From Rhodohalobacter mucosus (GTDB lineage Bacteria > Bacteroidota > Rhodothermia > Balneolales > Balneolaceae), in the NCBI RefSeq assembly GCF_003150675.1, contig NZ_QGGB01000005.1, positions 310,001 to 374,000 on the forward strand: a stretch of 64,000 nt of DNA. Direction: 5' to 3'. Shown here in pieces: positions 36,201 to 43,279 of this stretch. The notes beneath the pieces are model-generated. The model did no database searches. It was not told where the DNA came from and was given only the letters and a program-made list of their open reading frames with translations. The position numbers and the translations under genes were made by a program. Each line of letters begins with the position of its first letter. Position 1 is the first letter of the stretch.

Positions 36201-37495
36201 CAAAAACAGCAGCTCAGTCGGGTTTTGACGGTGGTTCCAGGTTTTTTGACATGTTCGGCGGAGATACCTATTCGCCGGGTTTTGGATACAGAATCGGTAT
36301 TCAGGAGAGAATATCGCGCGACAGACTGATCGCGAATCCGGACGGACTGTCATCGATTCAGCTGCCTTCCAGCAACACCTTTTCAGATAATTTCGGGGTT
36401 ACCACGCGCCTCAATCCGTTCAACAATTTTTCTGTTGACCTCAACTGGCAGTCACAGTGGGATGAAAGAACCAGCGAACTTGTGTCGTTGGCGGCCGACA
36501 ACTCCATAACAACCGTCAGAAGTGCATCGGGCAACATCAGCTCGAGCGTCTGGGCGTTCGGCAGCGGCTACGAGTCGCTCTTCCGTAATCAGCTGCAGGC
36601 CGCTTTCGATGATATGAGTGCAACTGAAAACCTGATTACCACGGGCGGCGATGAAACGACCGTACTGAACAGCGTTCGGCTTCAGCGGGATTTCAGGAAC
36701 GCCTACCTGGGAGGCTCATCCTCCGTGGGAGAGAAAAACTTTACTCCCATACCGCTGCCGAACTGGAGAATCAACTGGACCGGCGTGGAGGGACTATTCC
36801 CGTTCATTGGCCAATACATGCAGCGTGCCACGCTGACCCACTCCTATACGGGGCTTTACCGGATCGGGTGGAATCTGAATAACAATCCCGGTGAACTGAT
36901 CACGCGCCGTCTGGGTGCCTATACGATTGAGGATCTGAGGCCTGAATTCGATCCCAGTTCCGTGAACATCGAAAAGCGGTTTGCCCCACTGATTCAGCTG
37001 AACGTGACCTGGGAGAACGGTCTGAGAACGCAGATCGGCTATGAAACCAGCAACATCACCAGCCTGGCCATGTCGAACTCACAGGTTGCCGAACGCATCT
37101 CCAGAGGGCTTAGAATGCAGATCGCCTACACGCTCCGCAATTTCCGCATACCGCTGTTTAAACGGCTGACAAACAACGTAGATCTGAGCCTGACCGGCAA
37201 CTATGTGGAAGATACCGAACAGCGTTTCCTGCTGGATGCGGATCTGGAGCGCGCGCTGCTGGAGGACGCGACGGTGATTGACCGCGATCCCGGCGCCTAC
37301 GATTTCAATCCGCGTCCGCCTACGGGACAGACCCGCATCAACGGGGAGTTTCTGATCGGGTACCGTTTTTCCAATACGCTGACCGCCAATTTTACATACG
37401 GATTCAGCCAGATCCTGCCCAAATCGTCGAGCACCTTCAAGCGAACCACGCACGATATCCGTTTCAACATCCGGATTAACATTCAGTCGTCGTAG
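30287..37495 (+). CDS. sprA: SprA (Sov) outer-membrane translocon of the type IX secretion system
   Basis: 2402 residues, the expected very large size for SprA, a 36-strand outer-membrane barrel through which T9SS substrates leave the cell. Start is GTG at 30287: it gives a basic n-region before the hydrophobic VMGCLACFALVG and cleavage at LHA|QQNAEQ; the ATG at 30323 would lose the positive charges. Recognisable stretches include SIGDKLTIQTDWDTERPFEYQNR, GNVSINTGNSLIRGSGSLFGVK, TGFISLRRSLGAREVLAVAFNY and, in the barrel, SKSYSLNLSNMTKENS. It stands first in a plus-strand pair with a patatin gene. PorV at 9.5 kb is its known partner protein. Confidence 0.96.
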   Translation: MHTTIRIYILKVMGCLACFALVGELHAQQNAEQAADTVRTAEFDSAFRAPDIKPVTPISLKPIPALYFITLPAERVEISTRADGGFTVEKQIRGYRSGYPTSMDFSSYASLKREEALTENWQFLIRESLRQQTRQRGLLDFSLVIPGGRESAFTTIFGSPEVNLRVNGLANMNVGASIQKSEDPALPPDQQTRIDPTFDQNLQLNIQGSIGDKLTIQTDWDTERPFEYQNRLSILYEGYEDEIIKSIELGNVSINTGNSLIRGSGSLFGVKSVAELGSLRLTSVISQQDGESNVETISGGSQEQPIRIRPAEYHDDRHFFLDFYTRQEFETSMANPQQLTQTLPIADVEVWVLRESIKADEGARLAVALADIGVIENQDGTFSAPNNELDAFPDALLDQFRDPQLGISADDLGIEDSRNFEEGYYTLLNEGTDYTINKVTGFISLRRSLGAREVLAVAFNYRGSQNDIIEVGELNRSGNDRIFLKMLRPANISTDNDLFQITMRNIYSLGVSNITSESLELELEFTEDNIARDRLPGRNATLLQDLGLDRVDTQGALEPDNQLDFGTGTLDAQNGLIIFPYLEPFGERIRNILQETAASAEEIDRLAYDELYAERQRNASQSSKNGFYRIRGTSRGGLQDNYNLGFALVEGSVRVFANGTELQEDIDYQVDYSFGTITILNDRYTAAGQDIQIEYENQALTSIEQKTFTGIRAEYELIRGFTLGGTFFRFSERPLDDKIGIGDEPISNSVIGFDTNARFDAPFLTRALDWLPLFQTRENSEFTFSGEIAQLRPGVAETRAVKQAIRNNELFPDEEDGLSFVDDFEGAEIKITLLNATRWNLAAAPAAVPGYPADAGFFEEEDFPGQPISNQQSRIERSDLRSTFSWYTIPRNISNILGGVEFTPESEPVRVTDVFPGRETQNPQEEIINTLDVYYDPGQRGQYNYNQDLQQLLEVEPERTWGGMTAVIPSGQEDFTQNNIEFLEFWVQPVLPGGQLPAASSIEDYDGRMYIDIGLITEDVVPNSKLNTEDGLALNPDNLILDNTANPRSALPANPPPPEGQFSNENRELEDVGYDGMPNANGANNLEERTVFEDFVEQMRVQWGEISSVFQQIQEDPSNDDYAFYGESQLDGLPLHERFHRMLGYADGNTPLDQSERRASTNRPDTEGLVNPSTVSLTNAYFQYEVALNPADETQLQIGAPGSYIVDRVPGSRQQDRWYLVRIPLEEFERQVGDISDFQNITYMRMWLSGYERPFTMRFASLEFVGSQWRQDEQINNTLDPNADIRISTINIEENSNRRPIPYRQPAGGIRAQNRGSQLQSLQNEQSIVLQTENLGPGATQLVKRVFPGGLNLLNYSNMRMFVHGEGYQERGDAELVVRIGNDLENNYYEYRQPVTPTNENFPWQPFDPANSGQLEQEAEEVWLYDQNSMNIVLSAFNQLKQLRDQENGNQFSDIYERSDILEDAVPGAVVAIKGNPSLSRVSEVGLGIRNPYDPDDTDGPGVPVLSAEMWLNELRVSGFDNEKGWAANAKTTLKLADFATVNANLSRQTQGFGSLDSRLGQRLFSNELAYDINTAVNLHSLLPQRYGWSIPVSFTARSSSSIPKYLPNQGDIRFSDFEQAVRNRGDLSEAEQDRLIDRVTREIETYSKSYSLNLSNMTKENSQNSLARYTLDNTTINYVYNTTDSRNPEYRFQDNWNYSASVRYNLNFRSVKFIRPLGFLGGVPLLSPLGGLQLGIMPNNLTTSASTRRSYEERLRRLQQGQTLLPRQQTHNFTYDTNLGIGYNLTPSISTSFQTQNVFDLTRVSVSNAGLSGPDSTAFTPDPSLDVFSGLLTGDISPRKSNYNENYTANWQPRFSNIGSLNWLTYTARYAGGFRWENSPFGSNLGSRISNSFRLDHTFRMDTQNLFRRLPFYRKAEEADQRERRERQAARSDENGEAEGFSAGETASYIGRRFVLALFSMRSIDISYNDSKTAAQSGFDGGSRFFDMFGGDTYSPGFGYRIGIQERISRDRLIANPDGLSSIQLPSSNTFSDNFGVTTRLNPFNNFSVDLNWQSQWDERTSELVSLAADNSITTVRSASGNISSSVWAFGSGYESLFRNQLQAAFDDMSATENLITTGGDETTVLNSVRLQRDFRNAYLGGSSSVGEKNFTPIPLPNWRINWTGVEGLFPFIGQYMQRATLTHSYTGLYRIGWNLNNNPGELITRRLGAYTIEDLRPEFDPSSVNIEKRFAPLIQLNVTWENGLRTQIGYETSNITSLAMSNSQVAERISRGLRMQIAYTLRNFRIPLFKRLTNNVDLSLTGNYVEDTEQRFLLDADLERALLEDATVIDRDPGAYDFNPRPPTGQTRINGEFLIGYRFSNTLTANFTYGFSQILPKSSSTFKRTTHDIRFNIRINIQSS

Positions 37496-37532
37496 GGCAG
37501 TGAGGTAATCACAAAAAGGAGATACAGATATC

Positions 37533-38564
37533 ATGACACCACAATTCAGAAACCTGGTTTTTGAGGGCGGCGGGGTGAAGGGGATCGCCTGTATTGGAGC
37601 GATGAGAGTACTCGACAGCCACGGGTACCTGGAACACATCACGCGCGTGGGCGGAACGAGTGCAGGGGCGATCAATGCCATGATTTATGCACTCGGTTAC
37701 ACCATGGACGAACAGGAGGAAATCCTGAACCGAACCGACTTTAACAGCTTTATGGACGACTCATTCGGAATCTTCAGGGATCTCTGGCGTGTATGGCGCC
37801 GGTTTGGATGGAACCGAGGGGATGCGTTTATGGAGTGGGCCGGGAAACTGATTGAGCGAAAACTGGGTAAACGGAACGCCACATTCGATGATCTGAAACG
37901 TGCTGGTCGCCCGGATCTCTATATGATCGGAACCAATCTCTCTTCCGGTTACGCGGAGGTCTTTTCACATGAGCGTCATCCTGATATGCCGCTGGTGGAG
38001 GCGGTGCGTATCAGCATGTCCATTCCGCTCTTCTTTACCGCCCGCAGGCTGGGGGAGAGAGAGGATGTGTTTGTGGACGGAGGGGTGATACGGAACTACC
38101 CGGTGAAACTGTTCGACCGGATGAAGTACATTGATATGGACAGGGAGCCGGGAGCCTGCCGCCATACCAACTATTACGATGAGGAAAACGATATTTTTCT
38201 GAGAAAACGACCCGGACGCAGCCCGTATGTTTACAACCGCCAGACCCTCGGAATGCGGCTGGATACCAAAGAGGAGATCGGACTGTTCAGATACAATGAA
38301 CCTCTGAAGGGGAGTCCTGTTCAGGCTTTTAAATCGTATGTGAAAGCCCTGATGGGTGCCCTGATGCAGGTTCAGGAAAATGTGCACCTGCACAGTGACG
38401 ACTGGCAGCGCACGCTCTACATCAATACGCTTGATGTAGAGACCACGGATTTTGACCTGCCGGATGAAAAGAAAAGTGCTTTGACGGAGCAGGGAAGAAT
38501 AGGCGCGGAGGCCTATTTCGAATGGTTTCATAATCCGGATGAAGACCCGGTCTGCAGAATCTGA
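37533..38564 (+). CDS. Patatin-like phospholipase family protein
   Basis: 343 residues with a complete patatin catalytic set: oxyanion motif EGGGVKGIA at about 11-19, nucleophile elbow GGTSAGA (Ser43) and DGGVIRNYP with the catalytic Asp182. Members hydrolyse acyl esters of lipids. No signal peptide, so it is cytoplasmic or membrane-peripheral. An AAAGGAG sequence 11 nt before the ATG is one of the clearer ribosome sites in this window. It follows sprA by 37 bp and ends 1 bp from the convergent blh stop. Confidence 0.93.
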   Translation: MTPQFRNLVFEGGGVKGIACIGAMRVLDSHGYLEHITRVGGTSAGAINAMIYALGYTMDEQEEILNRTDFNSFMDDSFGIFRDLWRVWRRFGWNRGDAFMEWAGKLIERKLGKRNATFDDLKRAGRPDLYMIGTNLSSGYAEVFSHERHPDMPLVEAVRISMSIPLFFTARRLGEREDVFVDGGVIRNYPVKLFDRMKYIDMDREPGACRHTNYYDEENDIFLRKRPGRSPYVYNRQTLGMRLDTKEEIGLFRYNEPLKGSPVQAFKSYVKALMGALMQVQENVHLHSDDWQRTLYINTLDVETTDFDLPDEKKSALTEQGRIGAEAYFEWFHNPDEDPVCRI

Positions 38565-39485
38565 TCAGCCTTCTTTGTACATCCTGTCAACAATCACCAT
38601 ATGCGGAAGGGTGAGTACGGATATCAGGATAAACATGAGTGATAAAAACTGCTCATCAAGCCCGAAAGCGTGATTAATGCCTGCCAGAAAACCAAGGCCT
38701 GCAATGGACACCGCTGTAAAGGGCAGAGCTTTTTTATAGAAGCCCGGAACCGTCAGGTTTTTCCCGCGGGATTTGAAAAAATCGCGCATCTCATTGATAT
38801 GGCCCGCCGAATGCCACAGTGCAAAGTAGAGGGCAAAACCAATCAGCGGTCCCGTAATCATAAGAACGAGAATCAGCAGGATGCTGTCGCCCGCCAGCTG
38901 GAGGGGATTGTCAAATTTACCCGCGAACACTCCTGCAGCCACGATCAGAAGATAGGCTCCGATAATTCCGGCAACGGCAAGCTGCGGATCCGGCATCAGC
39001 GCGGAAAATTGCTCCAAATCAACAGACATCGCTTCCGCCATGATCGGGTAGGTCGCGGCCGGATCCGAAAAAATGATCAGGCCGATTATCATACAGCCTC
39101 TTGCCAGGTACCACGCCATTCGTCCGGAGCGTTCAGCGGAAAACTCCTCCATGTCAGCCTGCCCGAAATGATAGATGGAGATCACAAGGAAAAGAGCCAT
39201 CCCTGCAACCGGCGCCAAAAACCAGAGAAGGCCCACCGCAAGCATAATAAGCAGGTAACTTGCATAAAATTTCAGATGTTCCACCCACGACTGGTTGAGT
39301 CCGTACAGCTCTGCAGCCATCACATGATCAATTGCTCCGTGGGGGATGCCGATCAGAAAAACCGAAGCCAGAACGGCCCAAAGGGCAAGATTGCCGGATG
39401 AACCGGGGAGAAATAGAGCCGCCGCGATAAATCCCAGTGAAACCGCGATAGTGAGAATGTTCAGTATGCTCGATTGATGCCGCAT
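38565..39485 (-). CDS. blh: Brp/Blh family beta-carotene 15,15'-dioxygenase
   Basis: 306 residues, polytopic membrane protein. It cleaves beta-carotene to two retinals. The conserved histidine motifs are all present: IGIPHGAIDHVMA, ISIYHFGQADMEE and FALWHSAGHINEM, plus a late His in VLTLPHMVIVD. It starts 10 bp after the crtY-type lycopene cyclase gene, so lycopene to beta-carotene to retinal is encoded as a unit. Retinal is normally made for a rhodopsin; none is in this window. Confidence 0.93.
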   Translation of the reverse strand: MRHQSSILNILTIAVSLGFIAAALFLPGSSGNLALWAVLASVFLIGIPHGAIDHVMAAELYGLNQSWVEHLKFYASYLLIMLAVGLLWFLAPVAGMALFLVISIYHFGQADMEEFSAERSGRMAWYLARGCMIIGLIIFSDPAATYPIMAEAMSVDLEQFSALMPDPQLAVAGIIGAYLLIVAAGVFAGKFDNPLQLAGDSILLILVLMITGPLIGFALYFALWHSAGHINEMRDFFKSRGKNLTVPGFYKKALPFTAVSIAGLGFLAGINHAFGLDEQFLSLMFILISVLTLPHMVIVDRMYKEG

Positions 39486-39495
39486 GGTGCAGACG

Positions 39496-40680
39496 TCAGG
39501 CTCCGGTTAAAATTCTCTGTTTCGTGTTCCATATCGCCCGGAAAAAGGGCATGTAGGGCAGTGAGGCAAATATCGCCACTTCCTGGTGGAGGGAAGTCTT
39601 TTCTTCAAGAAACTGAAGAATACGGTCGAACGTATTCCTTTTGAATAATTCACGGAATATTTTGACACTGATGCCGGGATGCGTCTCCAGAATATGCAAG
39701 AGCATCATGTCATATACCCTGAACCGGTACCCGGACGCCTGGTCAAGGACGGGCTTTTGGTTCTTCTCAAGTGCCTCCAGGATGTCTGCGGATTGACGGT
39801 GTATACGTGTAAAGGTGTACCCTGTGGAAGGCTTTGTAAGTCCGCCAACCGTACCTGTATTGAAAACCCTGTCGCACCATTCAGTTGAATACCGGCGGTC
39901 TTCCATCGGGATTACGCCTTTCTCCTTGCGCCTGATGGTGTAATCGTCTTCCTGAAGGTGATATACATTTTTCAGGTACGTCCGTATGCCTCTCTCATAC
40001 TGTTCATCTGTAAGCAGGGACGGACTGAACAGCGTATGTTCAATCAGGACCTTCTTTTCCGTAAACGGAAGCAAATACATGAAAGCCACACCGTTGTCCT
40101 GGTCGATATCAAAATCCATCAGGGTGGCCTTTTCGGGGTCGAACAGGGGGGTATTGGTTTCTATTTCCCAACCCAGAAAATGCTGCATGAGAGAGATATC
40201 CACCCTTGCCCGGTCGAATCCGGGAGGCTTCAGCGCACTCTGAAATATCCACGTTGCCGAGTAGGTACCTTTTTCGGTTTCCATCAGGGCACCTTCGTTC
40301 TTGCTGCTGAAGCCTTTAATACCCGTTTCCAGAAGCGTGACATTGTTGCGGGCCCCGGCAAGATTTAAAATTCTCTCTGCGTAATCAACGCTTCGCATGC
40401 AGTGGTATTTGTGATGTTTCAGCTCACCGGAAAAGAGCTGACCGTGTGCCTTAACTTCAAGCCGGTTCCATGTGTGGTGTACAAGATCGGAAAAGGGCAT
40501 GGATTCGGTATCCCAAAAACACCAGGTTTTATCATTCGACGGTGTAAGGGATAGGTCGGCAACCAGAATGGAGGTGTTGCGGATCTGTTCACTGCGGGAA
40601 TTAAGCAGATGCCAAAGCAGGCTGAGTCCTGCAGCACCTGCACCTGCAATAATGATATCGTAGTCCGCAGTTTTTTGCAT
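39496..40680 (-). CDS. crtY: Lycopene beta-cyclase, CrtY type
   Basis: 394 residues. N-terminal FAD-binding fold DYDIIIAGAGAAGLSLLWHLL region, then NDKTWCFWD, the hallmark of CrtY/CrtL cyclases; VEHTLFS-like segment (VLIEHTLFSPSL), GVIPMEDRR and GLTKPSTGYTFTRIHRQS are also conserved. The enzyme cyclises both ends of lycopene to beta-carotene at the membrane. It is directly followed by blh on the same strand and preceded by a terminator that separates it from the glycosyltransferase pair. Confidence 0.94.
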   Translation of the reverse strand: MQKTADYDIIIAGAGAAGLSLLWHLLNSRSEQIRNTSILVADLSLTPSNDKTWCFWDTESMPFSDLVHHTWNRLEVKAHGQLFSGELKHHKYHCMRSVDYAERILNLAGARNNVTLLETGIKGFSSKNEGALMETEKGTYSATWIFQSALKPPGFDRARVDISLMQHFLGWEIETNTPLFDPEKATLMDFDIDQDNGVAFMYLLPFTEKKVLIEHTLFSPSLLTDEQYERGIRTYLKNVYHLQEDDYTIRRKEKGVIPMEDRRYSTEWCDRVFNTGTVGGLTKPSTGYTFTRIHRQSADILEALEKNQKPVLDQASGYRFRVYDMMLLHILETHPGISVKIFRELFKRNTFDRILQFLEEKTSLHQEVAIFASLPYMPFFRAIWNTKQRILTGA

Positions 40681-40694
40681 GGTTCGTCTGTGTT

Positions 40695-40731
40695 AAAAAA
40701 GCTCCATCACATTCGTGGAACGCAATGGAGC
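40695..40731 (-). terminator. Intrinsic terminator upstream of crtY
   Basis: On the minus strand GCTCCAT (40731-40725) pairs with ATGGAGC (40707-40701), with further partial pairing in the 17-nt loop, followed by six T (40700-40695). It would end transcription from the HEAGH-protein/glycosyltransferase genes before crtY. Confidence 0.65.
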
Positions 40732-40834
40732 CTTACCCTAAAGACAGCCTCAAACGGCTGGTAGCCTGCACTCGCAGACTCCATCATAACCCAACATGCG
40801 ATGAGTCCGTTCATTGAATAGTGTACAGTCTGCT

Positions 40835-41443
40835 TCAGAGGTCCAGGTCCAAATCAACTTGTTCCGTTTCATAAAAAAAAAGCGGTATCACAAGTGCCGT
40901 CAAATAGCACAATAATCCGGCAGCCACCATTGTGGCGGCGATTTGTGTATCGTACTCAAGAAGATCCCACCGTGCAAGCAGATTGCCCCAATCGTGTGAT
41001 TCACTTCCCAGGTTGCCGATTAGCGGTAGCTGCCGCTCGCCGGCATCCGCTGCATAAAACGCAATGCTGAGCCATGCTGAGCCAAGAAAATAGAATCCGA
41101 ATTGTGTCCATTTGTAATATCTGTTAATGATAAAAAAACCAATCAGAATACATGGCAGTATTAATTCATTCAGAGAACCGCCGAGGATGGTTAGAGTGCG
41201 ATTGCCGAGAATACCGAAGAACGTATGTCCGGCCTCATGTATAATCAGCAGGAAGTTGCTGATCAAAAAGTTCTCCAGGTTTATTGGAAAAGGGAAAGAG
41301 TAGGAGATGCTGAAAAAGATATTAAAGCGAAGAACCCAGTAAGCCTGATGCAGGTGATAGATGATAAACGGGATCATTGCAGCTGAAAGCCACCACTTTT
41401 TAACAAACACTGACCAGGGTATTTGTTGCAGTTTATCTATCAT
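40835..41443 (-). CDS. Polytopic membrane protein with HEAGH zinc-protease-like motif
   Basis: 202 residues with about five hydrophobic segments (around 22-42, 58-80, 88-107, 112-130, 165-192). LLIIHEAGHTFFG (HEAGH at 69-73) lies at the end of a hydrophobic helix, as in M50/site-2-type intramembrane metalloproteases, and SESHDWGNLLARWDLL (about 148-163) offers acidic residues for a third ligand. No closer family is recognised. Its start overlaps the stop of the glycosyltransferase gene by 4 bp, so the two are co-expressed. Intramembrane proteolysis is a hypothesis. Confidence 0.7.
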   Translation of the reverse strand: MIDKLQQIPWSVFVKKWWLSAAMIPFIIYHLHQAYWVLRFNIFFSISYSFPFPINLENFLISNFLLIIHEAGHTFFGILGNRTLTILGGSLNELILPCILIGFFIINRYYKWTQFGFYFLGSAWLSIAFYAADAGERQLPLIGNLGSESHDWGNLLARWDLLEYDTQIAATMVAAGLLCYLTALVIPLFFYETEQVDLDLDL

Positions 41444-42459
41444 TTATCCAGTTCCGGATAGGTCTTTTTGCCAAAAAGAAGTGCCTGTACGACAATCAGT
41501 TTTTGATACACCAGGTGCTGTGGTGTTGGGTGGTACTCACTGTAGAGCTGATGCTTTCTCTTCTTGAGCGTTTTGCCCAAGCGCGCATAATATGCAAAGT
41601 GCGCCCGGATTATGGCCCATGTTTCAGCCGGTCTCCCCAAAAATAGTGACCGGATACCCGCCAGGCCGTCCAGTATCAGCCTGAAAAGAATTTTTGGCAC
41701 CATAAAGCTATCAAGGTTTTTTGTAAGCATGATCAGGCTGTTGCGGTAATTATAGTACACTTTCCGCGGTGAACCCATCGGCAGAGACCCCCCGCCAAGG
41801 TGATATACAACGCTTTCAGGCTGTGACATGACCCGATTGCCCATTTTATGAGCCCGCCAGCAGAAATCGATCTCCTCCATATGAAACTCAAAATCTTCAT
41901 CAAATCCACCCAGCTCAAGAAAGAGATCTTTTCGTACGGCAAATGCTGCGCCCGATGCCCAGAATATTTCATCAGGCTCATCATACTGACCGGTGTCTTT
42001 TTCCACGACATCAAAAATCCGTCCCTTGCAAAACGGGTATCCCAGCTTATCGATCATGCCACCGGCTGCGCCAGCATATTCAAATTTGTCAGGCTCAGTG
42101 GCTGACAGCATTTTTGGCTGTGCAACTCCAATGGATTTATCATTGAAGGTGCGGGCGAGCGGATGGAGCCAATCGGGTTCAACCCGGACGTCATTGTTTA
42201 AAAAGATCAGGATGTCGCCATCGGCATACTTTACCGCACGGTTGTTGCCGCCGCAGTAACCGTAATTTTGGTCGAGAGTGGCGATCTTGATACCGGGAAT
42301 ATTTTCTCTTATCCACTCCGAGCTTTCATCTGTGGATGCATTGTCGGCAATAACAATCTCAAAATCAGGATATGAAGTAGCCGCAACAGAGGGCAGAAAG
42401 TGCCTCAGATGGTCAAGGGCATTCCAGGTTACGATGATGATACTGAAGCGTGGTTTCAA
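41440..42459 (-). CDS. Family 2 glycosyltransferase
   Basis: 339 residues. GT-A fold with FSIIIVTWNALDHL, IADNASTDESSEW, the NDD metal site in ILIFLNNDVRVEPDW, and the acceptor-region FHMEEIDFCWRAHKMG followed by VYHLGGGS, as in rhamnosyltransferase-like GT2 enzymes. It probably transfers sugar to a surface polysaccharide or glycolipid. A C-terminal hydrophobic stretch (about 275-300) may bind the membrane. Paired with the HEAGH membrane protein. Confidence 0.9.
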   Translation of the reverse strand: MKPRFSIIIVTWNALDHLRHFLPSVAATSYPDFEIVIADNASTDESSEWIRENIPGIKIATLDQNYGYCGGNNRAVKYADGDILIFLNNDVRVEPDWLHPLARTFNDKSIGVAQPKMLSATEPDKFEYAGAAGGMIDKLGYPFCKGRIFDVVEKDTGQYDEPDEIFWASGAAFAVRKDLFLELGGFDEDFEFHMEEIDFCWRAHKMGNRVMSQPESVVYHLGGGSLPMGSPRKVYYNYRNSLIMLTKNLDSFMVPKILFRLILDGLAGIRSLFLGRPAETWAIIRAHFAYYARLGKTLKKRKHQLYSEYHPTPQHLVYQKLIVVQALLFGKKTYPELDK

Positions 42460-42656
42460 TAAACCATTTGCTGTTTGAGGTTATAAGCCGCTAAGATAGC
42501 AATCATTCGGTCATATTATAAAACAGGGGCATTTTTTGCACGACAGGTGGAAATGTTAACAAATCTATAAGAAACTGTAATGAAAAAAATGAGCGATCCA
42601 TTTTGGATGGATTTAGAGGTTTCCTACTTTCACAGAAAGCTCAATTATACAGCGGC

Positions 42657-43166
42657 ATGATTAAAATCGGACTCATATCCGACACCCATAACTATTTCGA
42701 CCCCCAAATCAGGGAATACTTTTCAGACAGGGATGAAATCTGGCATGCCGGTGATTTCGGAACGATCGAAATAGCAGAACAACTGGCTGACATAGCTCCC
42801 GTTATTGGTGTGTATGGTAATATTGACGGGCAGGATATCCGAAAACGTTACCCGCTTAATCAGCGCTTTGAACGGGAAGGCGTTGATGTATGGATGACTC
42901 ACATCGGAGGGGTGCCCGGACGCTACTGCCTTCCCATCAAGGAAGAGATTGAAAACAACCCGCCCGATCTTTTTATTTGCGGCCATTCCCATATACTCAA
43001 AATTGCAAGAGATCAGTCACTTGATAAAATGCTCTATATGAATCCGGGCGCTGCCGGAAAACAGGGCTTCCAGGTGTACCGTACCATGGTCAGGTTTACC
43101 ATCGATAAGGGTAAAGTGCTGGATGTGGAAGTGATCAACCTTGGCAAAATAGGCCAGGAAGCTTAA
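42657..43166 (+). CDS. YfcE/MJ0936-type metallophosphoesterase
   Basis: 169 residues from ATG 42657 (MIKIGLISDTHNYF); an earlier in-frame Met at 42603 adds an unconserved leader. Calcineurin-like metal motifs: LISDTH, WHAGDFG, VYGNIDG, THIGG, CGHSHI, and the family tail NPGAAGKQGFQ. YfcE-type enzymes hydrolyse phosphodiesters in vitro; the cellular substrate is unknown. Single gene, divergent from the glycosyltransferase. Confidence 0.93.
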   Translation: MIKIGLISDTHNYFDPQIREYFSDRDEIWHAGDFGTIEIAEQLADIAPVIGVYGNIDGQDIRKRYPLNQRFEREGVDVWMTHIGGVPGRYCLPIKEEIENNPPDLFICGHSHILKIARDQSLDKMLYMNPGAAGKQGFQVYRTMVRFTIDKGKVLDVEVINLGKIGQEA

Positions 43167-43178
43167 AATGAGTGGGGG

Positions 43179-43279
43179 ATCACCGCGGAGGCGCTAAGGA
43201 CGCAAAGTGTAGGTTTAAAGAATCAATTATTATTTAATACTCATTAAAAAAACTCCCGCGCCACCGGGGTGATTTTTTT
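43179..43279. repeat. About 100-bp element with imperfect 15-bp inverted ends between convergent genes
   Basis: ATCACCGCGGAGGCG (43179-43193) and CGCCACCGGGGTGAT (43259-43273) are inverted repeats matching at 13 of 15 positions, enclosing 65 AT-rich bases and followed by a T-run on the plus strand. The left half (CACCGCGGAGGCGCTAAGGACGC) resembles the GCGGAG-type intergenic repeats common in environmental genomes; that likeness is from memory. It may work as a long-stem terminator or be a mobile remnant. Confidence 0.45.

Noticed and set aside
38670-39401. 243-codon plus-strand frame opposite blh
   Set aside because: It is fully antisense to a clear Blh gene with all catalytic histidine motifs; composition (His/Lys/Gln-rich) fits a shadow frame.
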